DNA from: Candidatus Poribacteria bacterium
Lineage (GTDB): Bacteria > Poribacteria > WGA-4E > WGA-3G
Assembly (NCBI GenBank): GCA_022827225.1
Contig: JAJDTJ010000083.1
Coordinates: forward strand, 1 to 55,320
Length of the DNA: 55,320 nucleotides
Direction: 5' to 3'
Shown here: piece by piece, positions 8,301-17,530 of the stretch
How the letters are laid out: each line of letters starts with the position of its first letter
Numbering within the stretch: position 1 is the stretch's first letter
The notes under the pieces: generated by a model
Told to the model about the DNA's origin: nothing
The model's input: only the letters and a program-made list of their open reading frames with translations
Databases searched by the model: none
Translations under genes and position numbers: made by a program

Positions 8301-10202
8301 ATGATGACCCAAACCGAAACGAATGACACTGCCAACTATGAATCCTTGCAGCGACCCGAATTAAAAAAAACATACAAGTGGATATTTGAATTCGGTGCAG
8401 CCGTTCTCGTTCTATTCTATCTCTACAGTGCCGGTTTCGGCAGTGCCAGCGAGCAGTACCATCTCGGTTTTTATCTGCTCCTCACCTTTGCCCTGATCGC
8501 CGTCGTCTACCGATGCCGAAAAAACTCCCCTATATCCCGCCCCTCGGTGCTGGATTTACTACTCGTCGCAGGCAGCGTTTTCACCATCGGTTATTGGATC
8601 GTAGAATACCCGAACCTCGCAGACCGCGCCGGCAATTACAACCCACTCGATATTATTGTCGGCGCGATTGCAATTGTTATCAGTTTTGAGGTCAGCCGGC
8701 GGACAGTCGGTTGGGCACTCCCAATTATCGCCATCGTCGGTATCCTATACGCACTCTTCGGGCGGTCTATGCCGGATGCCATCGCACATAAAGGTTTCCC
8801 ACTCCGCCGAATTATTGAATACGCCTTTTTCAGCCAAGCCGGGGTCTTCGGCATCATGGCAAACGTCATGGCAACCTACGTAATCCTGTTTATCTTCTTC
8901 GGTGCATTTTTAGAGAAATCCGGGGTCGGGCAATTCTTCATCAACCTACCGATGTCTATCACAGGACGTTCGACGGGCGGTGCCGCGAAAGTCTCCGTGA
9001 TGACATCCGGCTTTTTCGGGTCTGTTGCCGGCAGTGCAATCGCAAATACCGTCGCCACTGGCACATTCACCATCCCACTGATGAAACGGACAGGCTTTCG
9101 TCCACACGTCGCCGGGGCAGTCGAGGCTTCCGCTTCCGTAGGCGGACAATTCTTGCCACCCGTAATGGGCGCAGGCGCGTTCCTAATGGCAGAACGGACA
9201 GGCTTGCCGTACAGTCAAATCGCACTCTTATCCATCGTGCCAGCAATCCTCTATTTTCTCTCCGTTTGGGTGATGGTACATTTTGAAGCAAAGAAGCAAG
9301 GTCTCGAACGGATACCAGAGGAAGAAACCCCGAAACTCGTACCGCTCCTTAAAAGTGGTTGGTACTACTCACTACCGTTGCTGACGCTCATCGGAATTTT
9401 GGTCGCTGGCTACACTGCCTATAAAGCAGCGTTTTTCGCAATTCTCGTCACAATCGGTGTGAGCTACTTCCGTCCAGAGACCCGCTTAACACCAAAACGG
9501 ATATGGGAAGCGATGGTAACCGGTGCAAAGAACTCACTCGCGATTGGCGGCGCTGTCGGCACCATCGGCATCATCGTCGCTGTCATAGATTTAACCGGAT
9601 TGGGACGGATATTCCCCGATTTAGTCTTATCGGTCGCAGGTGATAACAAAGCAATCGCTGTGCTACTCCTCGCCGCTGCCTCTCTCATCTTGGGGATGGG
9701 GATTCCTGTCACCGCCGCGTATTTGATTACTTCCGAACTCGCCGTGCCGATCCTAACCGCCCCAGAGATGGGCATCCCGATTGTCGCTGCACATCTGATT
9801 ATCTTCTGGCTCAGTCAAGATTCTAATATCACACCGCCGGTAGCATTAGGGGCTTATGCCGGCGCCGCAATCGCACGGGCAGATCCATGGAAAACCGGAT
9901 GGACATGCTTCAAGTTCGCGAAACTGCTCTATATCATGCCACTACTGTTCGCATATACGCACATACTATTTACAGGCGGAACATCGCTTCAATATGTTCT
10001 GTCCGTGGTAACGGCTATCGTCGGCACGATCATCTTCTCAATCGTCACGATGGGCTACTTCGTCCGTAAAACGCACTGGTATGAATGGATACTGCTCGCG
10101 CTCGCGGCGTTTCTGGCATACATCTACAACATCTGGACGTTCCTTCTTGCACTTGTACTCGTTGCAGTTGTGTACGTCCTACAGAAACGTTCGGAGGTGT
10201 AG
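8301..10202 (+). CDS. TRAP transporter fused permease (4TM/12TM, DctQ-DctM type)
   Basis: The product is 633 aa and almost entirely hydrophobic. An N-terminal block of about four helices (DctQ-like, ~30-150) is followed by the large DctM permease (~150-560) with family signatures such as GAFLEKSG, SGFFGSVAGSAIANTVATGTFTIP, VGGQFLPPVMGAGAF and LGMGIPVTAAY. The C-terminus adds two or three more helices. Fused permeases of this type normally work with a TAXI-type periplasmic binding protein for C4-dicarboxylates or related organic acids, driven by a sodium or proton gradient in the inner membrane. No binding-protein gene is adjacent. The start could be either of two consecutive ATG codons (8301 or 8304), and no strong ribosome binding site precedes them. 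Confidence 0.9.
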   Translation: MMTQTETNDTANYESLQRPELKKTYKWIFEFGAAVLVLFYLYSAGFGSASEQYHLGFYLLLTFALIAVVYRCRKNSPISRPSVLDLLLVAGSVFTIGYWIVEYPNLADRAGNYNPLDIIVGAIAIVISFEVSRRTVGWALPIIAIVGILYALFGRSMPDAIAHKGFPLRRIIEYAFFSQAGVFGIMANVMATYVILFIFFGAFLEKSGVGQFFINLPMSITGRSTGGAAKVSVMTSGFFGSVAGSAIANTVATGTFTIPLMKRTGFRPHVAGAVEASASVGGQFLPPVMGAGAFLMAERTGLPYSQIALLSIVPAILYFLSVWVMVHFEAKKQGLERIPEEETPKLVPLLKSGWYYSLPLLTLIGILVAGYTAYKAAFFAILVTIGVSYFRPETRLTPKRIWEAMVTGAKNSLAIGGAVGTIGIIVAVIDLTGLGRIFPDLVLSVAGDNKAIAVLLLAAASLILGMGIPVTAAYLITSELAVPILTAPEMGIPIVAAHLIIFWLSQDSNITPPVALGAYAGAAIARADPWKTGWTCFKFAKLLYIMPLLFAYTHILFTGGTSLQYVLSVVTAIVGTIIFSIVTMGYFVRKTHWYEWILLALAAFLAYIYNIWTFLLALVLVAVVYVLQKRSEV

Positions 10203-10207
10203 AAGCG

Positions 10208-11059
10208 TCATTTTTTGGGGGGATTGACAATCTCTTGGAGGCGCTGCAAAAGTGTTTCAGCAGCCTGGCGAGACTTTTGTAGATTAAACTGTTCTACTGC
10301 TGTCTTAGCACGGAAGGTGTTCCCTCTATAGTAACGCAAGAGAACGAGACCAACCCATAACGCAGCGTCTGTATAATGTTCATCTAATACGGCATCAATC
10401 GTGAGGAAACCGAATGCTCCGTTCAGGAGGAGTGCATTTAATCCGTCCCGCCAATCGCCGACATAGATATGTCCGAGACCGGGTAGCACCTTTGATAACA
10501 CGCTCGCAACGTTGGCGGATTTTTGGGGGACATTAACTGCCGCATCGAAGAGTATTTCAAGTTGTTCATCGGTGGTATATTCACGTCCGACGCTACGCGC
10601 GTCCTCCCATCGGAATTGGTAAATATACAAAACGGTTTGCAGGAAAAGCATGCGGCGGTGAAGGGGGGCGGATGGGTTTCTCAGCATTACCTTAATCAAT
10701 TCCAATTCAGCGAGATCGTAGTTCTTGGTGGCAATCAACGTCACTGCAAGTGTTAATTGATATTCCGATTTTGATTCTCGGTCCATAGCATAATGTGTTG
10801 CAGTGCGTAGCGCAGCAATCGCTTCTGTCCATAAACTTTGCGCTCTATAAGCGAGACCGATGTTGTAATACACTTCACTCGTGCGCGGATCATCTGGATG
10901 GAAAAAGAGGAAACGTTTATACTCGGTAATCGCAGTATCGTAATTGCCTACCTCGGCGAGATGTCTGCCGAGAGATAGCGGAAGCTCTTCCGCACTTGCC
11001 GTGAAACTGCAGAAGATTAAAACAGGGCTGAGTAAGAAAAGAGATATAACGTTGTTCAA
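10208..11059 (-). CDS. TPR protein with C-terminal hydrophobic domain, paralogue of the gene at 26551-27438
   Basis: The product is 283 aa from a TTG start (no nearer ATG or GTG keeps the signal peptide). An N-terminal signal sequence ending near TASA is followed by TPR-like helices (YDTAITEYKRFLFFHPDD, VYYNIGLAYRAQSLWTEAI). Residues ~195-250 form a hydrophobic segment, SKVLPGLGHIYVGDWRDGLN, equivalent to LSTIVPGAGRLYTGRFADALN in the 26551-27438 protein. That P-G-x-G-x-x-Y-x-G pattern is seen in DUF5683/TM2-like small membrane domains. It is probably exported and membrane-associated; function unknown. The gene is convergent with the TRAP permease (6-base gap). Confidence 0.7.
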   Translation of the reverse strand: MNNVISLFLLSPVLIFCSFTASAEELPLSLGRHLAEVGNYDTAITEYKRFLFFHPDDPRTSEVYYNIGLAYRAQSLWTEAIAALRTATHYAMDRESKSEYQLTLAVTLIATKNYDLAELELIKVMLRNPSAPLHRRMLFLQTVLYIYQFRWEDARSVGREYTTDEQLEILFDAAVNVPQKSANVASVLSKVLPGLGHIYVGDWRDGLNALLLNGAFGFLTIDAVLDEHYTDAALWVGLVLLRYYRGNTFRAKTAVEQFNLQKSRQAAETLLQRLQEIVNPPKK

Positions 11060-11336
11060 TATTTTATATACGCTATTGCTTTCCCTATGTAAACACCATC
11101 GGGAATCATAACGTTCACCTAATTATAAGATACGGTTTCGTCTATAGCATAAACCTTCACGGCTGATTTGTCAAACGTATTTTTTCGACACGTCCTCTGA
11201 CAATTGTGTACGAATAACTGACAGCTATGCCGTATTTACGAACATTTTTCAAATTCCTGTGTCTAACAATATAACAAACCTGAACACACCACTTTTAAAT
11301 GGCGTGTTTCCTCCGTAAAGAAAGAGAACCTTGATC
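11060..11336. other. Divergent intergenic region upstream of the chorismate-lyase-family gene
   Basis: This 277-bp spacer separates the TPR gene (minus) and the next gene (plus). It is AT-rich and contains the hairpin at 11283-11308. A TATAAC near 11269 with TTCAAA 16 bases upstream is only a weak promoter candidate. No gene is evident. Confidence 0.4.
11283..11308 (+). promoter_or_regulatory. Leader hairpin upstream of the chorismate-lyase-family gene
   Basis: AACAC-A-CCA (11283-11291) pairs with TGG-C-GTGTT (11300-11308): an eight-pair stem with one internal mismatch and an eight-base A/T loop. It lies 28 bases before the start codon and could be an attenuator or mRNA-stability hairpin. 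This is based on base pairing only. Confidence 0.35.
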
Positions 11337-11942
11337 ATGGAAACGGACATAACGAAAAAATTAGGTGCCTTCATTATTAATACACGCATGAAATCACTCT
11401 TCATCGCACAAGATGAAAAACCCTCCACATTAAAAGAAATCAATTTCGCTCGTCTCACACCTTTCCAACGCGGACTGATCGTTACCGACGGAACGGTCAC
11501 TCGGTTCATCGAAGCGTATATATTCGCGCCGGTAGAGGTCGTTCTGCTTCAGCAAAAGAAGCAGACTTTATTTACTGAAAACAAGTGGCTTCAACTGTCT
11601 GCTGGTGAAGAAGTCATCTCACGACAAATAACACTCCAAACGCATCAAGAGACGGAATCACCACCCATAATTCATACGTACGCAGACTCACTAATTGCGT
11701 TGAAACGTCTACCGAAATCCATTTTGGAGGGTTTAGAATCCAATAAATATGGATTGGGTAAGCTGCTGCAGCGAAGTGGTTTAGAGACCCGGCGTGAATT
11801 ACTCTGGTGCGGGATTGAGACGCTAAAGAATCTGCCGTTAGCTATCACACATCTTGAAAACCAGACTTTTATCAGTCGTGCCTACTTGATACTCGCAAAT
11901 CAAGAACCGCTCATGCTGATTAATGAGAAATTCCCACTATAA
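11337..11942 (+). CDS. Chorismate--pyruvate lyase family protein (DUF98/UbiC-like)
   Basis: The product is 201 aa from ATG 11337 (a TTG at 11331 is an alternative). The layout matches the DUF98 chorismate lyase-like family: Q-R-G-L-I-V-T-D-G-T-V-T-R-F-I-E-A near residues 42-58, a V-I-S-R-Q-I-x-L strand, ADSLI, RLP, and a late G-L-G-K-L-L-Q-R-S-G-L-E-T-R-R-E-L motif. UbiC-type enzymes release pyruvate from chorismate to give 4-hydroxybenzoate for quinones. DUF98 members are also found for phenolic lipids or regulators, so the product is not certain. No ubiquinone genes are nearby. The gene slightly overlaps the upstream open frame of the DUF3500 gene, 22 bases before whose ATG it ends. Confidence 0.75.
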   Translation: METDITKKLGAFIINTRMKSLFIAQDEKPSTLKEINFARLTPFQRGLIVTDGTVTRFIEAYIFAPVEVVLLQQKKQTLFTENKWLQLSAGEEVISRQITLQTHQETESPPIIHTYADSLIALKRLPKSILEGLESNKYGLGKLLQRSGLETRRELLWCGIETLKNLPLAITHLENQTFISRAYLILANQEPLMLINEKFPL

Positions 11943-11964
11943 TTTTAAAACTTGGGAGGATTCC

Positions 11965-13101
11965 ATGTTACGCAAAATTTTACTCATTTTTATTGTGATG
12001 TTAATGGCATGTATCATAGCACTGACAATCACTATGCTCGATGCCCAGACCGTTGAAACAGAAAACGCAACGGAAGGGATCGCCGAGATCTCTACAAAAC
12101 CCTCTATTGTCGCTTTGACAAGTGCAATGAAGAATTTTCGGGCATCGTTAGACAGTGAACTCCTTGCCGATGCATCTTTCCCACTCGGACATAAAGAATC
12201 TTATTCGTGGACGAATACACCCGCAGGGAGGAACGATGATCGCGGTGGTATCTCCTTCGATGCGTTATCCATAGATCAGTTGACACGCTTCTATGAAGTT
12301 TTGAGCGTATTCTTGAGTGACGATGGCTATACCAAAGTCTCTCTCATTACAAAAGAGACCGAAGCGCATATCAGCAACATCAGCCGCAGCTTCTGGACAT
12401 CAAACCGTTATTACATCGCCCTATTTGGAAACCCAGAGACTGATGGTTCATGGGGCTTCCAGTTGGACGGTCATCACTTGGCACTCAATTTTTTGGTACA
12501 CGGCGATGCCGTCTTTATTGTCCCTGCCTTCATCGGCACTCGACCCGCAACCGTCAACGGAACCGAAGTGCTCGGAAATGAAAAAGGGAACGCCTTCGTT
12601 TTACTCAACAGTCTCGACGAGAAACAGAGAACGAAAGCAATTCAAACCGGTCGTCGAGGACTCCAAGTCGGTCCTGGCAGATCAACCGATCCATTCCTGA
12701 ATCACGACTATTCCAAATTTGTGGGGGTCGGTTTGAAGGCATCAGAGATGAACGCGACCCAAAAAGAGCACCTTCGGAATCTTATCAAAACTTATGTCTA
12801 CAATCTTGAAACCGAGTTTGCAGACATCTGGATGGCGGATATCGATGCCAGACTCGAAGATACCTATTTCGTCTGGATCGGCGGCACGACTCTCAACGAG
12901 CCAATCTACTACCGTGTTTTCAACCCTGCCGTCTGGATCGAATTTAACAATGAAAGCAGTTTAGACCATATCCATACAATTACCCGCGCCCCAAATGGGA
13001 ACGACTACGGCATCTTTGCCTTGAACCGTGTATCTAAGACGCTTCGGGAACATTACGCTTCCACCGATCATCATAATGTGATTGACGGATTATTTGATTA
13101 A
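11965..13101 (+). CDS. DUF3500 family protein, exported
   Basis: The product is 378 aa. The ATG at 11965 follows GGGAGGA at 11954-11960 with a good spacing, and the peptide starts with a clear signal or anchor sequence (LRKILLIFIVMLMACIIALTITML). The mature part contains W-G-F-Q-L-D-G-H-H-L-A-L-N-F, YYIALFGNP, and a late Y-F-V-W-I-G-G, all characteristic of the uncharacterised DUF3500 family found in many environmental bacteria. The conserved His pair and acidic residues suggest a hydrolase- or binding-type role but no reaction is established. It likely forms an operon with the upstream chorismate-lyase-family gene. Confidence 0.8.
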   Translation: MLRKILLIFIVMLMACIIALTITMLDAQTVETENATEGIAEISTKPSIVALTSAMKNFRASLDSELLADASFPLGHKESYSWTNTPAGRNDDRGGISFDALSIDQLTRFYEVLSVFLSDDGYTKVSLITKETEAHISNISRSFWTSNRYYIALFGNPETDGSWGFQLDGHHLALNFLVHGDAVFIVPAFIGTRPATVNGTEVLGNEKGNAFVLLNSLDEKQRTKAIQTGRRGLQVGPGRSTDPFLNHDYSKFVGVGLKASEMNATQKEHLRNLIKTYVYNLETEFADIWMADIDARLEDTYFVWIGGTTLNEPIYYRVFNPAVWIEFNNESSLDHIHTITRAPNGNDYGIFALNRVSKTLREHYASTDHHNVIDGLFD

Positions 13102-13131
13102 CATAATGAAAAATAAAAATGGAGACCTATA

Positions 13132-13734
13132 ATGTTTGAACAAGTTTTAGCGGAAGTCGAGGAACAGTGCCGCGCAGAACGCGTGCCGATGCTCGGACCT
13201 GACAAGGCAAAATTGCTCGCCAGTTGCGTCGAAAACGCGAAACCGACGCTGATTGTAGAGTGCGGAACTGCCATCGGCTATTCCGGGTTATGGATTCTAC
13301 GTGTCCTAAAAAACTTAGGCACCGGACGTTTAATCACCGTCGAAATAGAGGCAGCGAATGCAGAACGGGCACGCGCAAACTTTGAGAGGGCAGGTGTCGC
13401 AGACCTCGTCGATTCACGCATCGGCGATGCCGCAGAGGTACTCAAAACCATCCAAGAACCCGTCGATTTTCTGTTCCTTGACAACAACAAAGATGGTTAC
13501 TATCCCTGTTTTCGAGCCATTGAATCCCGGCTAACCAGTCCGGCAACGATCGTTGCTGATAACGTCGGTAGGGCAGACCAGATGGCGGACTATCTGGAAC
13601 ACGTCCGTACCAACTATGACTCCGAAACACACTGGTTTGAAAGCCGACGGCGACCCGGAAACCGACGGCAACCTGGAAATCAACGGCGACCTGGAAGGCG
13701 AGACGGAATGGAAGTCAGCATCTATCGTCGTTAA
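13132..13734 (+). CDS. SAM-dependent O-methyltransferase with an 18-bp repeat expansion
   Basis: The product is 200 aa, about the length of catechol-O-methyltransferase-like enzymes. The N-terminal helix is followed by an AdoMet motif VECGTAIGYSGLW (about 44-56) and an acidic VEIE at the end of strand 2. The catalytic-region strand DFLFLDNNKDGY (about 112-123) supplies metal-binding Asp residues, and VADNVGRAD matches the DN motif of this family. The tail GMEVSIYRR is the family's usual last strand. Between the last helix and that strand lies an Arg/Pro/Gly-rich insert made of three 18-bp tandem units (13644-13697), absent from typical members. The small-molecule acceptor cannot be told from sequence. 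Confidence 0.85.
   Translation: MFEQVLAEVEEQCRAERVPMLGPDKAKLLASCVENAKPTLIVECGTAIGYSGLWILRVLKNLGTGRLITVEIEAANAERARANFERAGVADLVDSRIGDAAEVLKTIQEPVDFLFLDNNKDGYYPCFRAIESRLTSPATIVADNVGRADQMADYLEHVRTNYDSETHWFESRRRPGNRRQPGNQRRPGRRDGMEVSIYRR
13644..13697 (+). repeat. Three tandem 18-bp units inside the O-methyltransferase gene
   Basis: Units start at 13644, 13662 and 13680 with the pattern (C/T)CRACGGCRACCYGGAAR. In the gene's frame they encode RRRPGN, RRQPGN and QRRPGR, a strongly basic insert. Because 18 is a multiple of three the downstream frame is kept. Slipped-strand expansion is the likely origin. Confidence 0.85.
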
Positions 13735-13753
13735 TCTGAGAAGAAATATTGGC

Positions 13754-13773
13754 ATAATTCCCTGATTATGCTA
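13754..13773. terminator. Weak hairpin after the O-methyltransferase gene
   Basis: GCATAAT (13754-13760) and ATTATGC (13767-13773) form a perfect seven-pair stem with a six-base loop, followed by TATTATT. The stem is AT-rich and lacks a long T run, so it is at best a weak intrinsic terminator. Confidence 0.35.
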
Positions 13774-13908
13774 TTATTACCGCATACGGAGGTATTATTA
13801 GACCGACCGTCAAATAATACAGCTAATGCGGTTTTAGCATTTAACTGACACCTTCAAACAACAACGCCGGTCATACAAAGTCCGCTAAACAGGAGGTCCT
13901 CTGCTATA

Positions 13909-16149
13909 ATGTTAAACTTCACTATTAACGTTCAATTTCGGCTACCTCGGCGATGGGCGACAGTTTTGATCCTACTCTGTATATCTCCGCTATTCGTGCC
14001 TATCGTTGCTGAAGCACAGACCGAGCGAGAGCCACCACGTATGTCAGCACAACGTATCTCCGAAGAAATCAAGGTCGATGGCGTGCTTGACGAACCCGCG
14101 TGGCAAAATGTTGAACCCATCCGGGAGTTATACCAAATCCAACCCGACGAAGGTGAACCCGTAACTGAACCATCTGAAATCCGAATTATGTATGATGATA
14201 AGAAACTGTACTTCGGATTTATATTCTATGATTCAGAAATGGATAAAATCGTCGCCAACGATATGCGTCGGGATTCAACCGGTTTGCGTTCCAACGACTA
14301 CGGATTCCTCCTACTCGATACCTACAACGACAGGCGAAACGCTGTTTTCTTTCGATTCACCCCGATGGGTGGAATGGAAGATGCAGCCGTCTCAAACAGT
14401 GGAAGTACTCGCAACGGAAGTTGGGATATCGTCTGGGAATGCCGTTGTAGAATCAACGAGGACAACTGGACAGTAGAAATAGCGATTCCGTTCAGTCAAC
14501 TCCGTTTTGAACGCAGCGATGCCATGGATTGGGGCATAAACTTCGGGCGCGAAATCGCACGCAAAAATGAGATCGGCGCATGGCACCCCGCACCGAAAAC
14601 TTACGGGCCACTTGGGAAATATCGCACGGAGTACTTCGGAACATTTGAAGGATTAGAGGGAGTATCACCCTCAAGAAATCTTGAGTTACTACCCTACATG
14701 TTGCCGGGAGCAAGCTATGCCTCTGAAGCGGAGAACGGCACCGAAAGCGTATTTGATGCCGGATTAGACCTGAAATATGGCGTAACACCGAACCTAACCG
14801 CTGATTTAACCTTTAACACCGACTTCGCACAAGTTGAGGCGGACCAAGAACAGGTGAACCTTACCCGTTTCAGCCTATTTTTCCCAGAGCAGCGACCGTT
14901 CTTTTTAGAGGGTGCGAGTATCTTTGATGTTGGAATCCCACGTGCGGGTCCTAGCAGACCGCCACCGATCCTGCTCTTTTATAGCCGTCAAATCGGACTC
15001 GCCAAAACACACGCAGTTCCGATTCTTGGCGGCGGCAAAATGACCGGAAAAATCGGGCGCTATGGTATCGGGATTCTGAACGTATTGACGAACGCCTTTA
15101 AGGATGATGTGTTTCGCATAGGTGAACCGCTTGTAGATGAGCCACGCACGAATTATTCTGTAGTCCGCGTGAACCGAGATGTTTTAGCCGGATCAACCGT
15201 CGGAGGTATCTTTGTCAACAAACAAGATGCCGATGCCTACAATCGAACAGCAGGACTCGACTTTTCATACCGTCCGACGCGAGAGATTGATGTCAGAGGT
15301 TTCTGGTCCCGGACCTTTGAAGCCGATGTCTCAGGAAACAGCAACGCTTTCTACTTTGGAACAAATTGGCGAACAAATATCTTCCAACTTGATGGTTCAT
15401 ACACAGACATCGGTGAGGACTTCAACCCCGAAGTCGGGTTCGTTCTACGGAAGGGTGTCCGACGAATCCAAGGGTTGGCACAATACACACCCTGGCCCCG
15501 AAAGTTCGGGATTCGCGAGATTCAAATCGGGCCGGAGATTGACCTCGTTTTGACACGAGAGAACGAATTGGAAACCCAAGATATAACCTTTGACACACAA
15601 TTCTCACTTGAAGCGGGTGATAGTATCGGATTCCAACTCAAGAATACAACGGAAAATCTTCAAAGCGGATTCATACTTGAAGGTGAGAAAATTCCAAGCG
15701 ATGAGTATAACTTTACTTCGTTTCAAGCATCCATTCAGAGCAGCAGCAGTCGGATGATTTTCGGGGAGGTACGCTTAGAACTCGGACAATTTTATCACGG
15801 CAGTAGACGCGGGGTGCTGTTAGACGCAACCTTCAGACCGAGCGCGAAATTCAGCATAGAACCGTTCATCGAATTCAACCGCATTGCGTTCCCAGAGACA
15901 GAATTCGATGCCAACGTTATCGGTGGACGTATCGGCTATTCCTTCTCAACAACGCTATTCACAAAGTTGTTCGCGCAATGGAGTACCGATAAGGACGTGC
16001 TCGCTGCCAACTTCCTCATCAATTACATCTACCGCCCGGGTAGCGATTTTTATCTCGTCTTCAACCAGAATTACGATACCCGTGACGGCGGTGCTGAACT
16101 CCTTGACTGGACCATCGTCGGAAAAATCACCTACTGGTGGAATCCATAA
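13909..16149 (+). CDS. CBM9-like/DUF5916 outer-membrane protein
   Basis: The product is 746 aa. Signal peptide at 1-36 with likely cleavage after AEA. Residues ~45-235 match the carbohydrate-binding family 9-like domain that precedes DUF5916: IKVDGVLDEPAWQ, EIRIMYDDKKLYFGF, and WTVEIAIPFSQLRF. The rest is rich in alternating amphipathic strands, with G-L-D-L-K-Y-G-V-T-P-N-L-T and FFPEQRPFFLEGASIF, hallmark segments of the DUF5916 membrane beta-barrel. Such proteins sit in the outer membrane of Gram-negative bacteria and are thought to bind or import oligosaccharides; the ligand is unknown. AGGAGGT lies upstream with rather long spacing. Its neighbourhood of Kelch and LamG proteins fits surface carbohydrate handling. 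Confidence 0.88.
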   Translation: MLNFTINVQFRLPRRWATVLILLCISPLFVPIVAEAQTEREPPRMSAQRISEEIKVDGVLDEPAWQNVEPIRELYQIQPDEGEPVTEPSEIRIMYDDKKLYFGFIFYDSEMDKIVANDMRRDSTGLRSNDYGFLLLDTYNDRRNAVFFRFTPMGGMEDAAVSNSGSTRNGSWDIVWECRCRINEDNWTVEIAIPFSQLRFERSDAMDWGINFGREIARKNEIGAWHPAPKTYGPLGKYRTEYFGTFEGLEGVSPSRNLELLPYMLPGASYASEAENGTESVFDAGLDLKYGVTPNLTADLTFNTDFAQVEADQEQVNLTRFSLFFPEQRPFFLEGASIFDVGIPRAGPSRPPPILLFYSRQIGLAKTHAVPILGGGKMTGKIGRYGIGILNVLTNAFKDDVFRIGEPLVDEPRTNYSVVRVNRDVLAGSTVGGIFVNKQDADAYNRTAGLDFSYRPTREIDVRGFWSRTFEADVSGNSNAFYFGTNWRTNIFQLDGSYTDIGEDFNPEVGFVLRKGVRRIQGLAQYTPWPRKFGIREIQIGPEIDLVLTRENELETQDITFDTQFSLEAGDSIGFQLKNTTENLQSGFILEGEKIPSDEYNFTSFQASIQSSSSRMIFGEVRLELGQFYHGSRRGVLLDATFRPSAKFSIEPFIEFNRIAFPETEFDANVIGGRIGYSFSTTLFTKLFAQWSTDKDVLAANFLINYIYRPGSDFYLVFNQNYDTRDGGAELLDWTIVGKITYWWNP

Positions 16150-16409
16150 ACCGGTGTTTTTGATTCACACATTTAGGGTGAACCGATAAAATAGCAGTAT
16201 TAGAAAAATTTCTTGAATTTTCAATCAAAAACGGTACATGTTTGTCTAAAACATTGTAAGTAGCAACTTGGGTTACGCAATAAAGTTGTGGTGTACCTCG
16301 GCGTACATTCTAATGGACTGTCTATCAGAATGCGACCGATGGGCATCATTCCTAAATTAACTTTACTAACGCAATTCCGTTCAGGAATTCGGAACTTTTA
16401 AGATTTCTA
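16150..16409. other. Intergenic region with small inverted repeats
   Basis: No gene was seen in these 260 bp. They contain the 18-nt block at 16258-16275 shared with 121-138, an inverted pair CATTCT/AGAATG around 16306-16332, and AATTCC-gttca-GGAATT near 16373-16389 just before the Kelch gene. None resembles a known riboswitch. Confidence 0.4.
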
Positions 16410-17450
16410 ATGAAAAGAGAACTTATGATAAGATCAAACAAATCTCCATCTTCTTATTGGCGGTGGCTACTCGCCACCCTATTCACTTTTACTTTCATGC
16501 ATGCTGCGAATGCCCAAGACTGGGCGAAAAAAGCAGATATGCCAATTCCCAGGCTCTTTTTCTCCGCAACTGCCGTTAATGGCACTATTTATACGATAGG
16601 TGGGATGCTTGCTGACCCCGTTGACTTTGTTGATGCCTACAACCCGGATGAGGACAAATGGGGACAAAAAACGAGTCTGCCATCGGCACGTGCCGGTGTT
16701 GTAACCTCCGTAGTCGGTGGGAAAATATACGCTATCGGCGGATGGAACGGGCAAGCCCCCGCGCTCGGAACAGTCGAAGAATATGATCCAAAAACAGATA
16801 CATGGACACAAAAAGCGGATATGCCAACACCCCGATCCTTTTTCACCGCGACTGCCGTAGATGGTAAAATTTACGCCATCGGCGGCGTTGCACAAAATAT
16901 TGGTCCCATATTACCGAGTGTTGAAGAATATGATCCGGCGACCGATACATGGACGAAAAAGGCAGATATGCCAGAAGCGCGTTCAGGCATGGCAGCCGCA
17001 AGCGTTGATGGAAAAATATACCTCATCGGGGGGACACCTACTGTGCAAGGACCTGTACTTTCAACCGTTGAAGCGTATGACCCGACCACAGATACATGGA
17101 GCCAGAAGACGGATATGCCAACACCCCGAACAGCTTTGGCAGTAGGCGTGATAGGTTCACAGATTTATGCGATTGGCGGAACATCTGTTGTTCAAGGACC
17201 CGGGTTAACAACTGTTGAAGTCTACGAATTCGCTAATGATACATGGACAGAAGCTTCAGAGATGCCAACAGCACGCGTTTTCTTGGGCAGTGGCACTATC
17301 GCGAACCAAATCTATGCTGTCGGCGGTGTTGCAGAAGGATTGGGACCCGCAATTCTGCCAACTGTTGAGCAATTCACCCCCCAGGGGCTGAATGTAGCAG
17401 CCCTGGATAGATTTCTCACAGCCTGGGCAGAAATTAAGAAAACGAATTAG
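16410..17450 (+). CDS. Secreted Kelch-repeat beta-propeller protein
   Basis: The product is 346 aa. It has an N-terminal signal peptide (hydrophobic core LLATLFTFTFMHAANA, cleavage near ANA-QDW); the ATG at 16425 is an alternative start. Six Kelch blades of about 48 residues follow, each with the pattern G-x-I-Y-x-I-G-G, E-x-Y-D-P-x-T-D-T-W, and K-x-D-M-P-x-x-R. Kelch propellers bind proteins or sugars, or act as galactose-oxidase-like scaffolds; no oxidase catalytic residues were recognised. The last 19 residues (ending LDRFLTAWAEIKKTN) do not belong to the propeller and resemble the C-terminal tails of the LamG proteins in this window, suggesting a shared export or anchoring signal. Confidence 0.9.
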   Translation: MKRELMIRSNKSPSSYWRWLLATLFTFTFMHAANAQDWAKKADMPIPRLFFSATAVNGTIYTIGGMLADPVDFVDAYNPDEDKWGQKTSLPSARAGVVTSVVGGKIYAIGGWNGQAPALGTVEEYDPKTDTWTQKADMPTPRSFFTATAVDGKIYAIGGVAQNIGPILPSVEEYDPATDTWTKKADMPEARSGMAAASVDGKIYLIGGTPTVQGPVLSTVEAYDPTTDTWSQKTDMPTPRTALAVGVIGSQIYAIGGTSVVQGPGLTTVEVYEFANDTWTEASEMPTARVFLGSGTIANQIYAVGGVAEGLGPAILPTVEQFTPQGLNVAALDRFLTAWAEIKKTN

Positions 17451-17457
17451 CACGATG

Positions 17458-17530
17458 TCACTGTCCACACGGGCGCGTCTGTTTGATTGAGAGTCTACCG
17501 ACACTCGTAATCTTGAACTCAATAGACTTG
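17458..17530 (-). pseudogene. C-terminal remnant of a PEP-synthase-like gene
   Basis: Read on the minus strand this encodes EFKITSVGRLSIKQTRPCGQ followed by a stop. It is nearly identical to the final residues of the intact PEP-synthase-like protein at 18774-20927, which ends EFKITSDGRLSIKQVRPWGQ. Further upstream the similarity fades and no open frame continues. It is the 3' stub of a lost second copy, left about 1.3 kb away from the surviving gene. Confidence 0.75.

Noticed and set aside
8041..8373. 110-aa minus-strand frame over the TRAP promoter
   Set aside because: It overlaps a near-consensus promoter and the permease start and has no family features.
16871..17089. Minus-strand frames across the Kelch gene
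   Set aside because: These are antisense shadows of the repetitive Kelch coding sequence.
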